A DNA stretch of 64,000 nucleotides from Paraburkholderia dinghuensis (GCF_003837865.1 NZ_RQIS01000005.1:124001-188000), one strand, 5' to 3'; counted from the stretch's first letter, positions 45,547 through 55,998 are shown. Notes: generated by a model not told the origin, from the letters alone. Numbers and translations are program-made.

Positions 45547-46431
45547 ATGGCAAAGATCGGCTTCATCGGGCTCGGCATCATGGGCTCGCACATGGCGCGC
45601 AACCTCATCAAGGGCGGCCACTCGCTCACCGTCAACGGCAAGTATCCGGTGCCGGACGATCTGCGCACGCAGACCCAGGTCGTCGCCGATTCGACGGCTG
45701 TCGCACAAGCCGCGGACATCGTCATCATCATGGTGCCGGACACGCCTGACGTCGCGAACGTCCTGTTCGCCGACGACGGCGTCGCCAGGGGACTTTCGTC
45801 CGGCAAGCTCGTGATCGACATGAGCTCCATCTCCCCGCTCGATACACAACAGTTCGCGCAGAAAATCAATGCGCTCGGCTGTGACTACCTCGACGCGCCG
45901 GTCTCGGGCGGCGAAGTCGGCGCCCGGGAAGCGACGCTCACGATCATGGTAGGCGGCCCGCAGAAGTCGTTCGACCTCGCGAAGCCGCTCTTCGAACTGA
46001 TGGGCAAGAACATTTCGCTCATCGGCGACAACGGCGCGGGTCAGACGTGCAAGGTCGCGAACCAGATCATCGTCGCGCTAAACATCGAAGCCGTGGCCGA
46101 AGCGCTGTTGTTTGCCTCGCGCTCGGGCGCCGATCCCGAGCGCGTGCGCCGTGCGCTGATGGGCGGCTTTGCTTCGTCGCGCATTCTCGAAGTACACGGC
46201 GAGCGGATGACGAAGCGCACGTTCAACCCGGGCTTTCGCATCGAACTGCACCAGAAAGACCTGAATCTCGCCCTCGATGGCGCGCGCAAGCTCGGCATCT
46301 CACTGCCTCACACGGCGAGCGCGCAGCAGCTCTTCAGCGCGTGCGTCGCGAACGGCGGCAAGGCGTGGGACCACTCGGCCATGATCCGCGCGCTGGAAAT
46401 CATGGCGAACTTCGAGATCGCCAGCGCGTGA
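45547..46431 (+). CDS. glxR: 2-Hydroxy-3-oxopropionate (tartronate semialdehyde) reductase
   Basis: NAD(P)H-dependent beta-hydroxyacid dehydrogenase of 294 residues that reduces tartronate semialdehyde to D-glycerate. Rossmann motif GFIGLGIMGSHMARNLIK, substrate motif DAPVSGGEVGA and the catalytic lysine in GAGQTCKVANQ are all present. Last gene of the operon; glycerate kinase, the next step, is not in the window. Confidence 0.95.
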   Translation: MAKIGFIGLGIMGSHMARNLIKGGHSLTVNGKYPVPDDLRTQTQVVADSTAVAQAADIVIIMVPDTPDVANVLFADDGVARGLSSGKLVIDMSSISPLDTQQFAQKINALGCDYLDAPVSGGEVGAREATLTIMVGGPQKSFDLAKPLFELMGKNISLIGDNGAGQTCKVANQIIVALNIEAVAEALLFASRSGADPERVRRALMGGFASSRILEVHGERMTKRTFNPGFRIELHQKDLNLALDGARKLGISLPHTASAQQLFSACVANGGKAWDHSAMIRALEIMANFEIASA

Positions 46432-46996
46432 GACGGTCAGGCGCCGGTTGCCTGACGCCTCTAACGTGAAGTGAACGGGCGGCGCGGCCCGCCGCTTGCG
46501 CGAGCGTGCGAACGTGCGGTGAGGACCGCGCTTCGCCTCCGCGACGCCAGCCATGACACGGCTGTCGCAAACCAAGGCTGTCGCAAACGAATTCCGGCTG
46601 GCGCGAAAGGACCGCGACGGCCACTGGTGGGGCGCTCCGCGGCGGCGGCACCGTCGTGGAGCAAATCGGGGCCGCTCCCTGGCTGAGGGCGGCCTGTGGG
46701 GTCCGCAGCGGCGCCCGATGACGGCGGGGAAGCCTTGGTCGGTCAGACGTCGTCATCGGGTGTCCGCCTGTCGGATTGCCTCGCTGCGGGGACACAACCC
46801 ACATTCATGCGCGCATATCGCACGACGCGCGACTTTCACAGTTCCTGCGAGAAGATCTATCTGCGTCAGGCGCTGGTGATTCCGCCCCTGGCGTCAACGA
46901 GACGTTGGGCGGAGCACCGCCCTTTGCCTCGTGCGCATGCGCCACGCGTTAATGTGGCGCTTTGCATCTCTGCACCTGGGCAGACGAATCGATCAA
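46432..46996. other. 565-base gap between glxR and the asparaginase gene
   Basis: No supported gene; open frames here are Arg/Pro-rich and have no ribosome site. It contains GGCTGTCGCAAAC twice (46560-46572, 46576-46588; 16-base period) and a 7-bp hairpin, GCGCCAC (46939-46945) with GTGGCGC (46954-46960), near the 3' end of the asparaginase gene. No clear terminator T run. Confidence 0.4.
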
Positions 46997-48028
46997 TCAG
47001 TAGGTATCAAACACGCGCTGCAATTCGCCTCGCTCCCGGATTCCAGCCGCCAGCGCAAGCGCCAGCAACACGCGCGCCTTGTAGGGGTTGAGCGTGCCGG
47101 CGCTAACGAAGCCGAGCGCGTCGTCGTTCGCAGCGCCGTTGTGCATCACGTGACCCGAACCCACACGCGACGCGCGCACCACGGCCACACCCCTGGCCGT
47201 GGCTTCAGTCAGCGCTTCCTGCAGGGTGGCGTGAATCGAGCCATTGCCGGTGCCCGCCACGACGATCCCACGTACACCCGCCGCGACGAGCGCATCGACG
47301 GCAACGCGCGAAACGCCCGCGTAACTCGAGACGATCTCGACAGACGGCCACGGCATGTCCGCGGTAAGCAGCGAATCGACGGTATGCGGACGCAGCGCGC
47401 GGCGCTGGAATTCCACGCGAGCGTCCTGCACCCACCCCAGGACGCCGATTTCGGGTGACTGGAACGCATCGACTGCATACGTGCTGGTTTTCGTGACGTC
47501 GCGCGCGCAGTGAATGCGGTTGTTGAATGCGACGAGCACGCCCTGTCCCGCCGCCGCACTGCTCGCCGCGAGCGTTACCGCATTCAGCAGATTGAGCGGA
47601 CCGTCGGCTGAAAGCGCCGTGGCGGGCCGCATCGCCGCGGTCATCACAACGGGCTTCGTGCTCTTCACCGCAAGGTGCAGCAGATAAGCGGTTTCTTCGA
47701 GCGTGTCGGTCCCGTGCGTGATGACGACGCCGTCGATGTCATCGCTCGCCAGCAACGCGTTCACGCGTTGTGCGAGCGTCGTCCACAGCGCCAGCGGCAT
47801 GTCCTTGCTGTCGATACTCGCGACCTGTTCGGCCTCGATCTGCGCGATGGCGTCGAGACCTGGCACGGCCGCGAGCAACTGCGCGACACCGATCACACCG
47901 GCCCGATAGCCGGCCGTGTTCGCCGCGTCGGGCGCGGCGCCTGCAATGGTGCCGCCGGTGGCGAGCAAAGCGATGCGTGGCAGCGGCTTCGCCGTCGCAG
48001 AAGATGAAGTGGAAACGGGCGTATTCAT
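46997..48028 (-). CDS. Asparaginase (type I/II fold)
   Basis: Hydrolyses asparagine (perhaps also glutamine) to the acid and ammonia. 343 residues. The two threonine motifs are LLATGGTIAG near residue 23-32 and VVITHGTDTLEETAYLL near 100; MRPATALSADGPLNL also fits. No signal peptide is seen, so a cytosolic enzyme is likely although the sequence resembles the type II class. ATG at 48028 is chosen over the longer frame. No operon partner is evident. Confidence 0.92.
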   Translation of the reverse strand: MNTPVSTSSSATAKPLPRIALLATGGTIAGAAPDAANTAGYRAGVIGVAQLLAAVPGLDAIAQIEAEQVASIDSKDMPLALWTTLAQRVNALLASDDIDGVVITHGTDTLEETAYLLHLAVKSTKPVVMTAAMRPATALSADGPLNLLNAVTLAASSAAAGQGVLVAFNNRIHCARDVTKTSTYAVDAFQSPEIGVLGWVQDARVEFQRRALRPHTVDSLLTADMPWPSVEIVSSYAGVSRVAVDALVAAGVRGIVVAGTGNGSIHATLQEALTEATARGVAVVRASRVGSGHVMHNGAANDDALGFVSAGTLNPYKARVLLALALAAGIRERGELQRVFDTY

Positions 48029-48117
48029 GGCGGCGATTTTAAGCGATTCACCGCCGCGCGCCACCTGGCCAAATGGCCAACCACGCAGCGCACGCGGCCG
48101 GCCACCGCCCCAAATCC

Positions 48118-49044
48118 TCAGGCCGTCTCGCGCAACTGACTCGCGATCTGCTGCTCAGTCAACTGCGGCGCGAACATCTCGATCAGCCGGTACGCGTACT
48201 GGCGCAGGAACGCGCCCTTGCGCAGGCCTATGCGCGTCGTGCTCGCCTCGAACAGATGCTGCGTATCGAGCGCGACGAGTCCGGTGTCACGCGCCGGATC
48301 AAAGGCCATCGCGGCCACCACGCCAACGCCCATGCCGAGTTCGACGTAGGTCTTGATGACGTCCGCGTCGATCGCCGTCAGCACGACATCGGGCACCGAG
48401 CCCGCCTTCGCGAACGCCTGGTCGATATGCGAGCGGCCCGTGAAATCCTGGTCATAGGTAATGACCGGATACTCGGCGATTTCTTCGAGCGTGAGGTTTT
48501 CGCGTCCCACGAGCGGATGCGTCTTCGGCACGACCACGACGTGATGCCACGAATAGCACGGGAACGTCACGATGTCCGGATAGCGGTCGAGCGCCTCGGT
48601 CGAGATGCCCATATCGGCCTCGCCGTTGATGATCGACTGCGCGATCTGTTGCGGACTGCCTTGGCGCATCGCGAGACGCACGTTCGGGAACACTTGCCGG
48701 AACTCATGCACGACCTTGGGCAGCGCGTAGCGCGCCTGCGTGTGGGTCGTCGCGACGACGAGGTGGCCGCTGTCCTCTTCGGCGAACTGGCGCGCGACGC
48801 GCCGCAGATTCTCGGCGTCGAGCAGCATGCGCTCAATGAGCTGATGGACTGCCCGGCCCGGCTCGGTGAGGCCCGTGAGGCGCTTGCCGCGCCGGATGAA
48901 AATATCGACGCCGAGTTCGTCCTCCAGATCCTTGATCTGCTTCGAGACACCCGATTGCGACGTGTAAAGCACGTTCGCCACTTCGGTCAGGTTCATGTTC
49001 TGACGAACGGCTTCGCGCACGAAGCGCAACTGCTGGAAATTCAT
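48118..49044 (-). CDS. cysB: CysB family LysR regulator of sulfur assimilation
   Basis: LysR regulator of 308 residues. The HTH start MNFQQLRFVREAVRQNMNLTEVANVLYTSQSGVSKQIKDLE is the CysB/Cbl type, and the ligand-binding domain has TTHTQARYALP, the sulfate/acetylserine pocket region. It should activate sulfate uptake genes. It lies last after sbp-cysT-cysW-cysA on the same strand, 66 bases after cysA. Cbl-like identity is the alternative. Confidence 0.92.
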   Translation of the reverse strand: MNFQQLRFVREAVRQNMNLTEVANVLYTSQSGVSKQIKDLEDELGVDIFIRRGKRLTGLTEPGRAVHQLIERMLLDAENLRRVARQFAEEDSGHLVVATTHTQARYALPKVVHEFRQVFPNVRLAMRQGSPQQIAQSIINGEADMGISTEALDRYPDIVTFPCYSWHHVVVVPKTHPLVGRENLTLEEIAEYPVITYDQDFTGRSHIDQAFAKAGSVPDVVLTAIDADVIKTYVELGMGVGVVAAMAFDPARDTGLVALDTQHLFEASTTRIGLRKGAFLRQYAYRLIEMFAPQLTEQQIASQLRETA

Positions 49045-49110
49045 GTTCTTGTCTCCGGCACTGCCATTGGACTCCGATTGAATACGCGGAACTGCGCGCG
49101 GGACTGCGGC

Positions 49111-50172
49111 TCACTGCGCGGGAAACACGCGCAATCCGCGCGGTACTGCGGTCGCGCTCTCGCCGACCGAGAGACTCAGCGCACGCCACGTCTCGCGGTC
49201 GAGTTCGGCTTCGAGCGCACCGCCGCCTGCCCTGCTTTCCAGTTCGACACGCACGGAACCGCCGAGCGTCACCACGCGGCGCACATCGACGACGATGCCG
49301 TCGCTATCCGCAGTCCGCTGCGGATGCAGAACGAGATCGTGCGGCCGCACATACGCGAGCGCCGGGCCGTCGAAACCTGCCTCGACGGCGATTGGCTGCG
49401 TCGCGCCGTCGGCGACGAAGCCTTGCGCGTTCACACGGCCGCGCAGGCGGTTCGCTGCGCCGAGAAATTCGTAGACGAACGCCGTCTGAGGATGATCGTA
49501 GACGTCCTGCGGGCGGCCCACCTGCTCGACGTGCCCGTGATTGAGCACGACGATGCGGTCGGCCACCTCCAACGCTTCCTCCTGGTCGTGCGTGACGAAG
49601 ATCGTCGAAATGTGCAGGTCGTCGTGCAGCCGGCGCAGCCAGCTGCGCAGTTCCTTGCGCACCTTTGCGTCAAGCGCGCCGAACGGCTCGTCGAGCAGCA
49701 GCACCTTGGGCTCGACAGCGAGCGCCCGTGCGAGCGCGATGCGCTGGCGCTGTCCGCCCGAGAGTTCGGATGGATAGCGCTGCGCAAGCCAGTCGAGCTG
49801 AACGAGTTTGAGGAGTTCGTGCACCTTCTCGCGGATCACCGACTCCGATGGCCGCTCGTTGCGCGGCTTGACGCGCAGTCCAAACGCGACGTTCTCGAAC
49901 ACCGTCATATGGCGGAACAGCGCGTAGTGCTGGAATACGAATCCCACCTGGCGCTCGCGTGCGCCCACGGTGCCCACGTCCTCGCCCTGCAGCACAACCT
50001 GGCCCGCGTCTGCGTATTCGAGGCCCGCGATCACGCGCAGGAGCGTGGTCTTGCCGCAGCCCGACGGCCCGAGCAGCGCGACGAGTTCACCCGGCGGAAA
50101 GTCGAGCGAGACGTTGTCGAGCGCGGTGAAGTCGCCGAAACGTTTTTGCAGATTGCGAACGGTGATGCCCAT
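49111..50172 (-). CDS. cysA: Sulfate/thiosulfate ABC importer ATPase CysA
   Basis: Nucleotide-binding subunit of the sulfate importer, 353 residues. Walker [10 protein letters not shown] at about 36-44, signature [15 protein letters not shown], Walker [15 protein letters not shown], and a C-terminal regulatory extension from about 240. It works with CysT and CysW in the inner membrane. Confidence 0.97.
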   Translation of the reverse strand: MGITVRNLQKRFGDFTALDNVSLDFPPGELVALLGPSGCGKTTLLRVIAGLEYADAGQVVLQGEDVGTVGARERQVGFVFQHYALFRHMTVFENVAFGLRVKPRNERPSESVIREKVHELLKLVQLDWLAQRYPSELSGGQRQRIALARALAVEPKVLLLDEPFGALDAKVRKELRSWLRRLHDDLHISTIFVTHDQEEALEVADRIVVLNHGHVEQVGRPQDVYDHPQTAFVYEFLGAANRLRGRVNAQGFVADGATQPIAVEAGFDGPALAYVRPHDLVLHPQRTADSDGIVVDVRRVVTLGGSVRVELESRAGGGALEAELDRETWRALSLSVGESATAVPRGLRVFPAQ

Positions 50173-50297
50173 GATTTACAGCTCTCCTTGTGTCGACAGG
50201 AGTTGGCGCTTCAGCGCCTGCTCCCGTCCCATTCCTGTGGCATGCCGGCCAGAGTCGGCTCTTCAGTGCCTTACCCGGACCCCATGCAAGATCGTTA

Positions 50298-51284
50298 CTA
50301 TTGCGCGTGACGGGCAATGCCCGGTCGCGAAGCGTGTGGTGCACCGTGCTGCGCATCGGCGACGATCACCTGCGCAGCCGACTGCGCGCGCGGCGGCCCC
50401 GCATACGCCGGCACCGCACCGGTATCCGCGCGTTCGGTTGAAAGATGACGCTCGGCGAGCAGCTTGAGCCCAAGCGTCACGAGCGCGAGCAGCGCAAGCA
50501 GCGACGCCACGGCGAAGGCCGCCGCGAAGTTGTATTCGTTGTAGAGAATCTCGACGTGCAGCGGCATCGTGTTCGTCTGACCGCGGATGTGCCCCGACAC
50601 CACCGATACCGCGCCGAACTCGCCCATCGCGCGCGCGTTGCAGAGAATCACGCCGTAGAGCAGCCCCCAGCGAATATTGGGCAGCGTGACGCGGCGGAAC
50701 ATCTGCCAGCCGGACGCGCCCAGCACGTGCGCCGCTTCTTCCTCGTCGTTGCCCTGCGCCTGCATCAGCGGGATCAGCTCGCGCGCGACGAACGGGAACG
50801 TGACGAAGATCGTCGCGAGCACGATGCCGGGCACGGCGAAGACGATCTGCACATCGTGGTCCTGCAACCACGGTCCGAGCCAGCCCTGCGCGCCGAACAA
50901 CAGCACGTAGATGAGACCCGAGATCACGGGCGAGACCGAGAACGGCAGATCGATCAACGTGGTGAGCAGCGCCTTGCCGCGAAACTCGAACTTAGCGATC
51001 GCCCACGACGCCGCGAGGCCGAACACCAGATTCAGCGGCACGGCAATCGCTGCGGTGATGAGCGTGAGCTTGATCGCGGAAACGGCATCGGGATCGGTCA
51101 GCGACGCGAAGTAGAAACCGATGCCCTTCGACAGCGCCTGCCAGAACACCGCGACGAGCGGCACCACGAGAAAGAGCGCGAGAAAGACGAGCGCGATGCC
51201 GGTGAGGACCCAGCGCACCCAGGGCGCTTCGATCACCGGATCGGGGCCGTGCGGCGTGCGTGGCTGTCGTGCGGACGTGCTCAT
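50298..51284 (-). CDS. cysW: Sulfate ABC importer permease CysW
   Basis: Inner-membrane subunit of 328 residues with six helices. The EAA loop region contains [21 protein letters not shown], which contacts the ATPase. N-terminal residues 1-25 are polar. The C-terminal 50 residues after the last helix are extended and Ala/Arg-rich. It overlaps cysT by 4 bases. A 125-base gap with short hairpins separates it from cysA. Confidence 0.95.
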   Translation of the reverse strand: MSTSARQPRTPHGPDPVIEAPWVRWVLTGIALVFLALFLVVPLVAVFWQALSKGIGFYFASLTDPDAVSAIKLTLITAAIAVPLNLVFGLAASWAIAKFEFRGKALLTTLIDLPFSVSPVISGLIYVLLFGAQGWLGPWLQDHDVQIVFAVPGIVLATIFVTFPFVARELIPLMQAQGNDEEEAAHVLGASGWQMFRRVTLPNIRWGLLYGVILCNARAMGEFGAVSVVSGHIRGQTNTMPLHVEILYNEYNFAAAFAVASLLALLALVTLGLKLLAERHLSTERADTGAVPAYAGPPRAQSAAQVIVADAQHGAPHASRPGIARHAQ

Positions 51285-52183
51285 TGCGCACCTCCCGCGA
51301 CGGCACCGAGTGCGGCGTCGCCGCTGCGTGGCGTAGAAGACGAGGCACCGCGACTAGTGCGCCGCTGCAGATACCACTGCAACGAATTGATGATGAGCAG
51401 CATGACGAACGAGGCACACAGCATCACGACTGCGAGCGCCGTCGCACCCGCGTAATCGTACTGTTCGAGCTTGGTGATGATGAGGAGCGAGGTGATCTCG
51501 GACTTCATCGGCACATTACCCGCGATGAAGATCACCGAGCCGTACTCGCCAAGCGCACGCGCGAAAGCAAGCGCGAAACCCGTCAGCAACGCGGGAAGCG
51601 CGGCGGGAAGCACGACGCGGCGGAACGTGAGCCAGCGCGACGCTCCGAGACACGCGGCGGCCTCTTCCTGCTCGCGCTCGAAATCTTCGAGCACGGGCTG
51701 CACCGTGCGCACGACGAACGGCAAACCGATGAAAGTGAGCGCGACGAGCACGCCGAGCGGCGTAAACGCGACCTTGATCCCAAGCGGCTGGAGGAACTGG
51801 CCGAGCCAGCCGTTGCCCGCGTAGACAGCCGCGAGCGAGATGCCGGCAACCGAAGTGGGCAGCGCGAACGGCAGATCGACGATCGCATCGACGACGCGCT
51901 TGAACGGGAATGGATAGCGCACGAGCACCCAGGCAAGCAGGAAGCCAAACACCGCATTGATCAGCGCGCCGCCGAGCGCGGCAGAAAACGTGAGCCGGTA
52001 CGACGCGATCACGCGCGGCGACGCCACGGCGCGCACGAACTGATCCCAATCGAGGGTAGCGGTCTTGAGGAAAGTGGCCGCGAGCGGAATCAGCACCACG
52101 AGGCTCAGATAAGCCAGCGTGATGCCGAGCGTCAGGCCGAAGCCCGGCAACGCACTCGGCTTGTGAAATCGGAACGTCGTCAT
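51281..52183 (-). CDS. cysT: Sulfate ABC importer permease CysT (CysU)
   Basis: Partner permease of CysW, 300 residues, with six helices. Start [20 protein letters not shown] is the typical CysT N-terminus; the EAA loop is [29 protein letters not shown] at 52183 chosen, as the longer frame adds 14 unconserved residues. Stop overlaps the cysW start. Confidence 0.95.
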   Translation of the reverse strand: MTTFRFHKPSALPGFGLTLGITLAYLSLVVLIPLAATFLKTATLDWDQFVRAVASPRVIASYRLTFSAALGGALINAVFGFLLAWVLVRYPFPFKRVVDAIVDLPFALPTSVAGISLAAVYAGNGWLGQFLQPLGIKVAFTPLGVLVALTFIGLPFVVRTVQPVLEDFEREQEEAAACLGASRWLTFRRVVLPAALPALLTGFALAFARALGEYGSVIFIAGNVPMKSEITSLLIITKLEQYDYAGATALAVVMLCASFVMLLIINSLQWYLQRRTSRGASSSTPRSGDAALGAVAGGAQ

Positions 52184-52270
52184 GCTTGTTGCTCTTTCAA
52201 TGAACTCAGGCGCACCATGCGCCAAAAAGCGCGACCTTACGGGCGCGCCTCGTGTGATTGCCGCTTTGCG

Positions 52271-53305
52271 TCACTGCGGCTGGTAGATCGAATCGAAGAC
52301 CCCTCCGTCCGTGAAATGTGTCTTCTGCGCGTTCGCCCAGCCGCCGAACGTGTTGTCAACCGTGTAGAGCTTCAGCTTCGGAAACTTCGCCGTGAGCGCC
52401 GCCGGGACCTTGTCCGAACGCGGACGATAGAAGTTCTTCGCGGCAATCTCCTGGCCCTCCTGCGTGTAAAGGAACTGCAGGTAGGCCTCGGACACCTTGC
52501 GCGTACCGCGCTTGTCGACCACCTTGTCGACCACGGCGACAGGCGGCTCGGCGAGAATGCTCACCGACGGCACCACGATCTCGAACTTGTCCGTCCCGAA
52601 CTCCTTGACTGAGAGGAACGCTTCGTTTTCCCAGGAGATCAGCACGTCACCGATGCCGCGCTGCACGAAACTCGTCGTCGCGCCACGGGCGCCCGAGTCC
52701 AGCACGCCCGCGTTCTTGTAGAGCTTCGAGACGAATTCCTTCGCCTTCTGGTCGTTGCCGCCCGGCTGGTGCTCCGCGTACGCCCACGCCGCGAGGTAGT
52801 TCCAGCGTGCGCCGCCGGAGGTCTTCGGATTCGGCGTGACGATCGAAACGCCCGGTTTCACGAGGTCGTCCCAATCCTTGATGTGCTTCGGATTGCCCTT
52901 GCGCACAAGAAACACAATCGTCGAGGTGTAAGGCGACGCGTTGTCGGGCAAGCGCTTTTGCCAGTCCGCATTCACGATGCCCTTGTTCGCGAGCGCGTCG
53001 ATGTCCCATGCGAGCGCGAGCGTCACGACGTCGGCCTGCAGTCCGTCGAGCACCGAGCGCGCCTGCGCACCGGAGCCACCATGCGACTGTTTGATCGTGA
53101 GCGTCTCGCCCGTCTTCGCCTTCCAGTCTTTGGCGAACGCCGTGTTGATGTCCTGATACAACTCGCGCGTCGGGTCGTAGGAAACGTTGAGCAGCGACGT
53201 CTCCGCATGCGCCGCGGCCATGCCAAAAAGCGGCGCTGCTCCGATGACAAGCCTCGCCGCCAGCGTCTTCAGCCAGCCTGCCTTCCCCGTGTTCTGCCTG
53301 CCCAT
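52271..53305 (-). CDS. sbp: Sulfate-binding periplasmic protein
   Basis: Solute-binding protein of 344 residues with a signal peptide (about 1-32, ending AAAHA). The mature part starts [19 protein letters not shown] and has [28 protein letters not shown] and the sulfate-pocket segment [13 protein letters not shown]. It delivers sulfate to CysTWA. ATG at 53305 has GGAG 8 bases upstream; the frame start at 53335 has none. Confidence 0.95.
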   Translation of the reverse strand: MGRQNTGKAGWLKTLAARLVIGAAPLFGMAAAHAETSLLNVSYDPTRELYQDINTAFAKDWKAKTGETLTIKQSHGGSGAQARSVLDGLQADVVTLALAWDIDALANKGIVNADWQKRLPDNASPYTSTIVFLVRKGNPKHIKDWDDLVKPGVSIVTPNPKTSGGARWNYLAAWAYAEHQPGGNDQKAKEFVSKLYKNAGVLDSGARGATTSFVQRGIGDVLISWENEAFLSVKEFGTDKFEIVVPSVSILAEPPVAVVDKVVDKRGTRKVSEAYLQFLYTQEGQEIAAKNFYRPRSDKVPAALTAKFPKLKLYTVDNTFGGWANAQKTHFTDGGVFDSIYQPQ

Positions 53306-53349
53306 CCGCGCTTCTCCGTGTTGTGTTGAGAGCATGCGACCCTCGATGA

Positions 53350-53420
53350 AAGGCAGTCTAACGATCGTTGTTAATCATTAAAAATAATGTTTAATCATTT
53401 TTTAATACTCAAAAGTGGTA
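53350..53420 (-). promoter_or_regulatory. AT-rich promoter region of the sulfate operon, likely CysB target
   Basis: A sharp AT-rich block in a GC-rich genome. TTAATCATT occurs at 53371-53379 and 53391-53399, exactly 20 bases apart, next to TAAAAATAAT. CysB sites are AT-rich and poorly defined, so binding is inferred from position before sbp and the presence of cysB in the operon. Confidence 0.5.
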
Positions 53421-53568
53421 AAGACTGCCGTTTCGGCCGCGCGCGGGCTGTTTCGTCCACGGTTTTGCCCGCGGTTCCGTCCGTGTATGCCCGTATGGAG
53501 GCCTCAAATCGGCTCAATCGCAACATCCGGATGGAGAACTTCAAGTAACACTTGAAAAGCGCCGAATA

Positions 53569-53604
53569 CTGTATAAAAATACAGTCACCTGTCTATCCAT
53601 ACAG
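53569..53604 (+). promoter_or_regulatory. Two SOS (LexA) boxes upstream of lexA
   Basis: Two CTGT-N8-ACAG sites: 53569-53584 (with TATAAAAA in the centre) and 53589-53604. They start 20 bases apart, two helical turns, and end 7 bases before the lexA ATG. This fits cooperative LexA autorepression. Confidence 0.93.
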
Positions 53605-53611
53605 TGGCGCC

Positions 53612-54262
53612 ATGACCAAACTCACCGCACGACAGCAACAGGTTTTCGATCTGATCCGGCGCGCGATCGAGCGCACGGGCTTCCCGCCTACGCGCGCCGA
53701 GATCGCGGCCGAACTCGGCTTCAGTTCTGCGAATTCGGCGGAGGAGCATCTGCGCGCGCTGGCACGCAAAGGCGTGATCGAACTGGCTGCGGGCGCGTCG
53801 CGCGGCATCCGTCTCATGCCCGGCCCGGATGACCTCCCGCACCAGTTCACGCTGCCGCACGCGAGCATCATGCAGCTTTCGTTGCCGCTCATCGGGCGGG
53901 TCGCGGCGGGCAGCCCGATCCTCGCGCAGGAACATATCTCGCAGCACTATGCGTGTGACCCGGCGCTCTTTTCCAGCAAGCCCGACTACCTGCTGAAGGT
54001 GCGCGGACTCTCGATGCGCGACGCGGGCATCCTGGATGGCGACCTGCTGGCTGTGCAGAAAAAGAGCGAGGCAAAGGACGGCCAGATCATCGTGGCCCGC
54101 CTGGGCGACGACGTCACCGTGAAACGCCTGAAGCGCCGTCCCAACGGCCTCGAACTGATTGCCGAGAACCCCGATTACGACAACATCTTCGTCGAGGCGG
54201 GCAGCGCGGAATTTGCGCTCGAAGGCATCGCTGTCGGCCTGATCCGGCCGACCGAATTCTGA
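53612..54262 (+). CDS. lexA: LexA repressor
   Basis: SOS repressor of 216 residues. The winged HTH is at 1-65 ([31 protein letters not shown]). Self-cleavage site Ala99-Gly100 (RVAAGSPI), catalytic Ser134 (GLSMRDAGI) and Lys171 (VTVKRLKR) are all present. ATG at 53612 directly follows the two SOS boxes. Confidence 0.98.
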   Translation: MTKLTARQQQVFDLIRRAIERTGFPPTRAEIAAELGFSSANSAEEHLRALARKGVIELAAGASRGIRLMPGPDDLPHQFTLPHASIMQLSLPLIGRVAAGSPILAQEHISQHYACDPALFSSKPDYLLKVRGLSMRDAGILDGDLLAVQKKSEAKDGQIIVARLGDDVTVKRLKRRPNGLELIAENPDYDNIFVEAGSAEFALEGIAVGLIRPTEF

Positions 54263-54289
54263 TCATCTGAACGCTGTCTGGAGGGAGTC

Positions 54290-54700
54290 ATGGAACGCCT
54301 TGCCCGTCTGTTGCCCTTTCGTCAATTCGGCCGCTTGCGGCATCTGCGTGGCCTTGCCGGTTGCGCGGCGCAAAATGCGCGCGCGTCAGCGGGGGCGTTG
54401 TCCGGCTCGCTTTTTGACGATCTCGCCGAAGTCGGTCCAGGCCAGAAGTCGCACCTGGCCGCGCATTTAGCCGCGCATACGTCCGATCTCCCCCCGCTGC
54501 CCTCCGCGCAGCCCGCCTTTGCGCGCGTCTCGCTCAACAGCACGCTGAACAACGCCGATCCGCAACGTCGTGCGCCGGTACGCGTGTACCACGGACCATC
54601 GCGGCTCATCATGGTCGGCACGGTCGATGCCGTCTGCCGGATGATCGACCGCTGCATCGCCGAGCAGCACGCAGACATGCCCGCGGCACTCTCGAAGTAA
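54290..54700 (+). CDS. Hypothetical protein downstream of lexA, possible SOS gene
   Basis: 136-residue protein that I do not recognise. It starts with ATG after a strong GGAGGGAG site, 27 bases after lexA, so it is probably co-transcribed and SOS-induced. The N-terminus is basic with Arg/Leu and Ala-rich; the C-terminus has VYHGPSRLIMVGTVDAVCRMIDRCIAEQ. In several proteobacteria a cell-division inhibitor (SulA) sits after lexA, but SulA signatures are not evident here, so that function is only a hypothesis. Confidence 0.7.
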   Translation: MERLARLLPFRQFGRLRHLRGLAGCAAQNARASAGALSGSLFDDLAEVGPGQKSHLAAHLAAHTSDLPPLPSAQPAFARVSLNSTLNNADPQRRAPVRVYHGPSRLIMVGTVDAVCRMIDRCIAEQHADMPAALSK

Positions 54701-54791
54701 GGAAATCGAAGTCAGGAAATGCCGGCTGCGGGATCGTTTGGGCGCTTGCGCGGTCCACACGTAATGTGCCTTTGACGAACCAAACCTGAAG

Positions 54792-55451
54792 ATGACCGAA
54801 TCTGTTTCGACCCAATCGACGAAACGCTGGATGAAGCCTGTCGCGATCGCCGTAGCCGTGGCGTTGGTCGTGGTAACGGTGGGCTACAGCTATGCATCAC
54901 CGTATGTGGTGCTGCACCGGTTGAAAGTTGCAGCCGATGCCCGTGATGCTGCCTCGCTCAACGACTACGTCGACTATCCGGCCTTGCGGGTGAGCCTCAA
55001 GGAGCAGGCGGGCGAGATGGTGCAGCGCCGGATTGGGGCGGAACACAGCAACAATCCGCTGCTGCTGTTCGGCGCCGCGATCGGCACGGCGCTGATCGGG
55101 CCGATTGTGGATGCTTATGCGACACCTGAAGGCGTCGCCGCGCTGCTCAACGGGATACCGCCCAACGGTAAGCCGGGTGATACGCCGCCACCTGTCAGTG
55201 ATGGCGGCGAGGCGCACTCGCCCGCGCCGACCGATGCGCCTGCTCGATCCAGTGCGCCGGCTGCGTCGGCCGAGAACAAACAGGCTCGCCCGCAATCGAC
55301 GGCGGGCTACCGCAGCCTCAACGAATTCGTCGTAACGTGGCAGCACAGCGCGAACGGCGAACGCTATTCCGCCGTCCTCCAGCGCCACGGGCTGTTTTCA
55401 TGGAAGCTTGCGGCGGTCGAACTGAACGAACCTGCACAACCCGTTCATTAG
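54792..55451 (+). CDS. DUF2939 membrane-anchored protein
   Basis: 219 residues with one membrane helix near the N-terminus (about 15-37, AIAVAVALVVVTVGY). The segment PYVVLHRLKVAADARDAASLNDYVDYPALRVSLKEQ is typical of DUF2939. A Pro/Ser/Ala linker (about 125-165) is followed by SLNEFVVTWQ and RHGLFSWKLAAVEL. The soluble part should lie in the periplasm. No known function. A long hairpin follows. Confidence 0.82.
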   Translation: MTESVSTQSTKRWMKPVAIAVAVALVVVTVGYSYASPYVVLHRLKVAADARDAASLNDYVDYPALRVSLKEQAGEMVQRRIGAEHSNNPLLLFGAAIGTALIGPIVDAYATPEGVAALLNGIPPNGKPGDTPPPVSDGGEAHSPAPTDAPARSSAPAASAENKQARPQSTAGYRSLNEFVVTWQHSANGERYSAVLQRHGLFSWKLAAVELNEPAQPVH

Positions 55452-55495
55452 CGCCCCAAAGGGCTCGCTAGCGCGCGTTAGCGAGCCCTTGGGCG
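55452..55495. terminator. Long hairpin between convergent DUF2939 and UspA genes
   Basis: A 12-bp perfect stem (55459-55470 with 55479-55490) and an outer 5-bp stem CGCCC/GGGCG with a 2-base bulge, loop GCGCGCGT. It lacks a T run but may end transcription from both sides. Confidence 0.5.
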
Positions 55496-55527
55496 TTGCC
55501 GGTGAGCGTAGCCATCCAGCGCGACCA

Positions 55528-55998
55528 TCAGGCGGCCGCTTGCTCCTGCTTCTGCTCTGCCGCCGACGAACACGCCACGAGAATGCTGCAGGAAACGCGG
55601 TCGAGCAGCGGCGTGTTCCCCGCACCCATCCACCAGCGCGAGAGTCCTGTGCGACAACGGTGGCCCACCACGACCAGATCCACCTGCAGTTCATTGGCAA
55701 GGTTCGCAATCTCGTCGATCGGGTGTCCGAAGGCGAAATGGCCCTGCGCGCGCACGCCCCGCTCGGTCAGCCAGTCCACGCCTTCCTGAAGAATTTCGCG
55801 TGCTGTTTCCTCGAAGCGGCCACAGGCCACGTCGGTCAGGAGGCCGGCGCTCTGTGCGATCGTCGAGCGCATGTCGACGACCGAGAGCAGGTGTGTTTCA
55901 GCACCCAGATCCAGCGCAAGATCCGCGCCGCAACGTAGCGCCTTGCGGCCTTCGCGCGAGCCGTCGTAACACAGCAGGATTTTCTTGTAGCTCGCCAT
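55528..55998 (-). CDS. Universal stress protein (UspA family)
   Basis: 156 residues, one Usp domain. It begins MASYKKILLCYDGSREGRKAL, has LLSVVDM, and ends with the nucleotide-binding pattern VVVGHRCRTGLSRWWMGAGNTPLLDRVSCSILV, where GHR..G(9)G(N)T resembles ATP-binding Usp proteins. A GGAG site lies 8 bases before the ATG. Stress role inferred from family. Single gene. Confidence 0.9.
   Translation of the reverse strand: MASYKKILLCYDGSREGRKALRCGADLALDLGAETHLLSVVDMRSTIAQSAGLLTDVACGRFEETAREILQEGVDWLTERGVRAQGHFAFGHPIDEIANLANELQVDLVVVGHRCRTGLSRWWMGAGNTPLLDRVSCSILVACSSAAEQKQEQAAA

Noticed and set aside
50173-50297. REP-like element between cysW and cysA
   Set aside because: Short GGCGC/GCGCC complementary segments are present but no second copy was noticed in the window.
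48073-50310. 745-codon + strand frame opposite cysB and cysA
   Set aside because: Both minus-strand genes match known families over their full length, so the long frame is a composition artefact.
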